A DNA stretch of 64,000 nt from an uncultured Gammaproteobacteria bacterium (lineage in GTDB: Bacteria; Pseudomonadota; Gammaproteobacteria; Pseudomonadales; Pseudohongiellaceae). Shown here piece by piece: positions 62,481-64,000 of the stretch. Both the position numbers and the translations under genes were made by a program. Position 1 is the stretch's first letter, and each line of letters starts with the position of its first letter. The stretch spans positions 162,795 through 226,794 of the forward strand of contig CAJXRP010000005.1 in the NCBI GenBank assembly GCA_913060495.1, given 5' to 3'. The notes beneath the pieces were generated by a model. That model was not told the DNA's origin. It ran no database searches and saw nothing but the letters and a program-made list of their open reading frames with translations.

Positions 62481-63818
62481 TTAAGAGTCGTCGTTGGAAT
62501 TTTTCTTCGCCCAGAGTGCGCGGCCTATACGCCGCACTGGCCCCATTAACTTCCAGCTTGTAGAGTTGTAGATTGCGTTCAAGCTCTGTTCCAATGTGTT
62601 GACATGCCGAGATTGCTGTTCGCTATGCAACTGCAGCTGTTCCAGTTGCGAGAGAGTGTTGAGAATTTTTAGTTCAAGTTGACCTTTCTTTAAAGAGAGT
62701 TCATTGACTCTCAAATCGAGCTGCTCTTTCTTTAAAGAAAGTTCATTTACCCTCGAAGCGAGATCCTCTTTTTCTAATGCGAGGTTATCTGCCTTCAAAG
62801 TGAGTTCTTCTTTCTCTAATGAGATTTCATTGACTCTCAATTCGAGTTGCCCTTTCATTAAAGAAAGTTCATTTACCCTCGTAGCAAGATCATCCTTTTC
62901 TAAAGAGAGTCCATCCGCCCTCAAAGTGAGTTCTTTTTTCTCTAATGAAATTTCATTTATATTAATATCGCGCTTTTCGATTTCATGTTGCAATTCTGCA
63001 TTCTTTCTCAGCGTGCTGTGAACTTGGGCATCTTGCTCACAGAGTAGGACAGATTGGTCCAATTGGCCGATGAGAGCATTCATTTGTTTGCCGGTCCATT
63101 TCGGTAGCCATTTTTCAAAGATAGCGGAGCGGGATTTACCGAGAATATTATTTGCCTGATAACGTAGGCGGACATTCTCAACTGCGGTATCGGAGTCGCC
63201 ACCCTCTCTGTAGTAGGCCGTGATGGAATCGATATGTTGGAAGTTGGTGTGTTGGCTGAGTTGTAACCAGAAATCCCAGTCTTCATAGATGTCGAAGGTC
63301 TCGTCGAAGCGACAACCATGCTCGAGTAGTGCGCTGTCAAACAGGATGGCATGAATCGGAATATAGTTATCTCGCATCAACAGAATTGGATCGAAGTCTT
63401 CCTCGAATACATAGCCGAGAATATCGCCGCTCGCGTTCGTCTTCTGCACACTACTATAGGCCGCTGCTATATTTTGGCTGTCTTCTACTGTTTTGACTAG
63501 CTGGCTAATATGGTTTGAGGCGATCCAGTCGTCATCGTCTAAGAACTGAATATACTTGCCGTGGGCTGCGTCCAATCCCGCGTTAGCTGCCTGAGAACGA
63601 CTGAGAGCCGCACCTGTAGTCACCAACTGAAGCGCCCGCTCACCGGCAGCGGCAGAGTCCAGAGAATTGTGACCAGCAGCATCGACTAAAACGATTTCAA
63701 TATTGGGGTAGTCTTGAGAGGCGATGGACTGAAGCGCCTGTTGCAGCTCAGGACGACCCAGTGTGCGGCAGATAATTGAGACCTGGTGCTTTTTTCTAGC
63801 AGGGCTTTTAGTAGACAT
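62481..63818 (-). CDS. GT2-family glycosyltransferase with tandem-repeat coiled coil
   Basis: A 445-residue protein. Residues 10-255 are a GT2 domain (SIICRTLGRPELQQALQSIA, QFLDDDDWIASNHIS, FDETFDIYEDWDFWLQLS). Residues 288-385 consist of seven 14-residue repeats of heptad type, a likely parallel coiled coil. The tail NSTSWKLMGPVRRIGRALW resembles the end seen in other GT2 enzymes. It is the first gene of the two-gene minus-strand glycosyltransferase unit. Confidence 0.9.
   Translation of the reverse strand: MSTKSPARKKHQVSIICRTLGRPELQQALQSIASQDYPNIEIVLVDAAGHNSLDSAAAGERALQLVTTGAALSRSQAANAGLDAAHGKYIQFLDDDDWIASNHISQLVKTVEDSQNIAAAYSSVQKTNASGDILGYVFEEDFDPILLMRDNYIPIHAILFDSALLEHGCRFDETFDIYEDWDFWLQLSQHTNFQHIDSITAYYREGGDSDTAVENVRLRYQANNILGKSRSAIFEKWLPKWTGKQMNALIGQLDQSVLLCEQDAQVHSTLRKNAELQHEIEKRDININEISLEKKELTLRADGLSLEKDDLATRVNELSLMKGQLELRVNEISLEKEELTLKADNLALEKEDLASRVNELSLKKEQLDLRVNELSLKKGQLELKILNTLSQLEQLQLHSEQQSRHVNTLEQSLNAIYNSTSWKLMGPVRRIGRALWAKKNSNDDS
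62664..62957 (-). repeat. seven 42-bp coding repeats (14-residue heptad pairs)
   Basis: On the minus strand residues 288-385 of the glycosyltransferase are seven units of 14 residues with the pattern N-E-L-S-L-x-K-x-x-L-x-L-R-V. Units 1-3 and 4-6 form a higher-order 42-residue (126-bp) duplication; unit 7 resembles unit 6. Similarity is clear at base level, so expansion is recent or ongoing. Confidence 0.88.
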
Positions 63819-63860
63819 CTAGGCAACCTTTGTTCAAACCCTGCGGCACGGCTTCGAGAT

Positions 63861-64000
63861 CTACTTTGGGCTGTGGGCGTGCTGTTTGTCGAGCACGGCG
63901 CCGACTACGTGGCCAATAAAATCCAAAAACAGCGTGTCCAAGTTCACATTGAAGTAGTTGTCCGACTGATTTCCAAATGCAATCAGCGCCAATATATCGC
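63861..64000 (-). CDS. DUF484-like protein, C-terminal end (partial)
   Basis: An open minus-strand frame enters from the right edge and ends at TAG 63861. The 45 visible residues, DILALIAFGNQSDNYF then NLDTLFLDFIGHVVGAVL, resemble the C-terminus of DUF484 proteins (pattern L-A-x-G-S-x-D-x-x-x-F-x-P-x-M-G-T-L-F-L). DUF484 usually lies with xerC and dapF. Identification is from this short stretch only. An alternative frame overlapping it is less protein-like. Confidence 0.55.
   Translation of the reverse strand, partial: DILALIAFGNQSDNYFNVNLDTLFLDFIGHVVGAVLDKQHAHSPK

Noticed and set aside
1..64000. UGA reassigned to tryptophan or glycine genome-wide
   Set aside because: UGA ends several intact genes here (for example the HlyD gene at 2721-2723), so it is a normal stop.
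1..64000. tRNA, rRNA, CRISPR arrays, intact IS elements or prophage
   Set aside because: No cloverleaf arms, rRNA blocks, regular direct repeats with spacers or transposase with terminal repeats were seen.

Overview
The window reads as a chromosomal segment of a free-living, probably marine, gammaproteobacterium. The evidence is the gene complement and its order: yggS-proC-yggT-yggU-metX-metW-rdgB-hemW facing pilT, gshB-tonB-yqgE-ruvX, lgt-thyA-folA, rppH-ptsP, a Vibrio-type 283-residue ThyA, DNA polymerase II and SlyD. I could not fix the genus. No rRNA, tRNA, CRISPR array or intact insertion sequence was recognised.

Layout. 1-6631 (+): the end of a YbjQ-family gene, then an accessory operon coding for an LpxL-like acyltransferase, a free-standing acyl carrier protein, an HlyD-type adaptor, a C39-peptidase ABC exporter and a Y1-transposase-like protein that has lost its HUH histidines, followed by an unknown membrane protein. 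6660-15460 (-): glycine cleavage genes gcvTHP, an outer-membrane DUF5916 protein, a peroxiredoxin-like gene with an in-frame UGA at its first active-site cysteine (probable selenoprotein), and signal peptidase I. 15677-25367: helicase Lhr, a 590-bp gene-poor stretch with strong RNA-structure signals, PilZ, DUF6164, TraB/GumN, a 58-residue protein, an XRE regulator, an unknown protein and SlyD. 25389-35165: a class III cyclase-like protein, SRPBCC, a PspB-like protein, a Tat-exported molybdenum enzyme, polB (no ordinary start codon), a GcvR-like ACT protein, imelysin and a HAD phosphatase. 35423-43266: rppH-ptsP, carbonic anhydrase, an encapsulin-type ferritin without encapsulin, a PaiB-like protein, an NRDE protein, then lgt-thyA-folA. 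43283-52460 (-): a long run of arginine, methionine, heme-related and proline genes. 52658-56640: pilT, ruvX, yqgE, tonB, gshB. 56862-63818: surface-polysaccharide glycosyltransferases. The right edge holds the C-terminus of a DUF484 protein.

How the genes work together. The left operon has what would be needed to acylate a molecule from acyl-ACP and export a substrate with leader cleavage, but no precursor peptide is visible here. gcvTHP carries out glycine catabolism and one-carbon supply, feeding the same folate pool used by thyA and folA; a GcvR-like ACT protein lies elsewhere in the window. The right end is a glycan-assembly block.

The most notable observations are the probable UGA-encoded selenocysteine in the peroxiredoxin-like gene, the acyltransferase/ACP/C39-exporter operon with its embedded transposase-derived protein, and the intergenic 13-mer identical to the 16S rRNA 3' tail next to an orphan minus-strand terminator.
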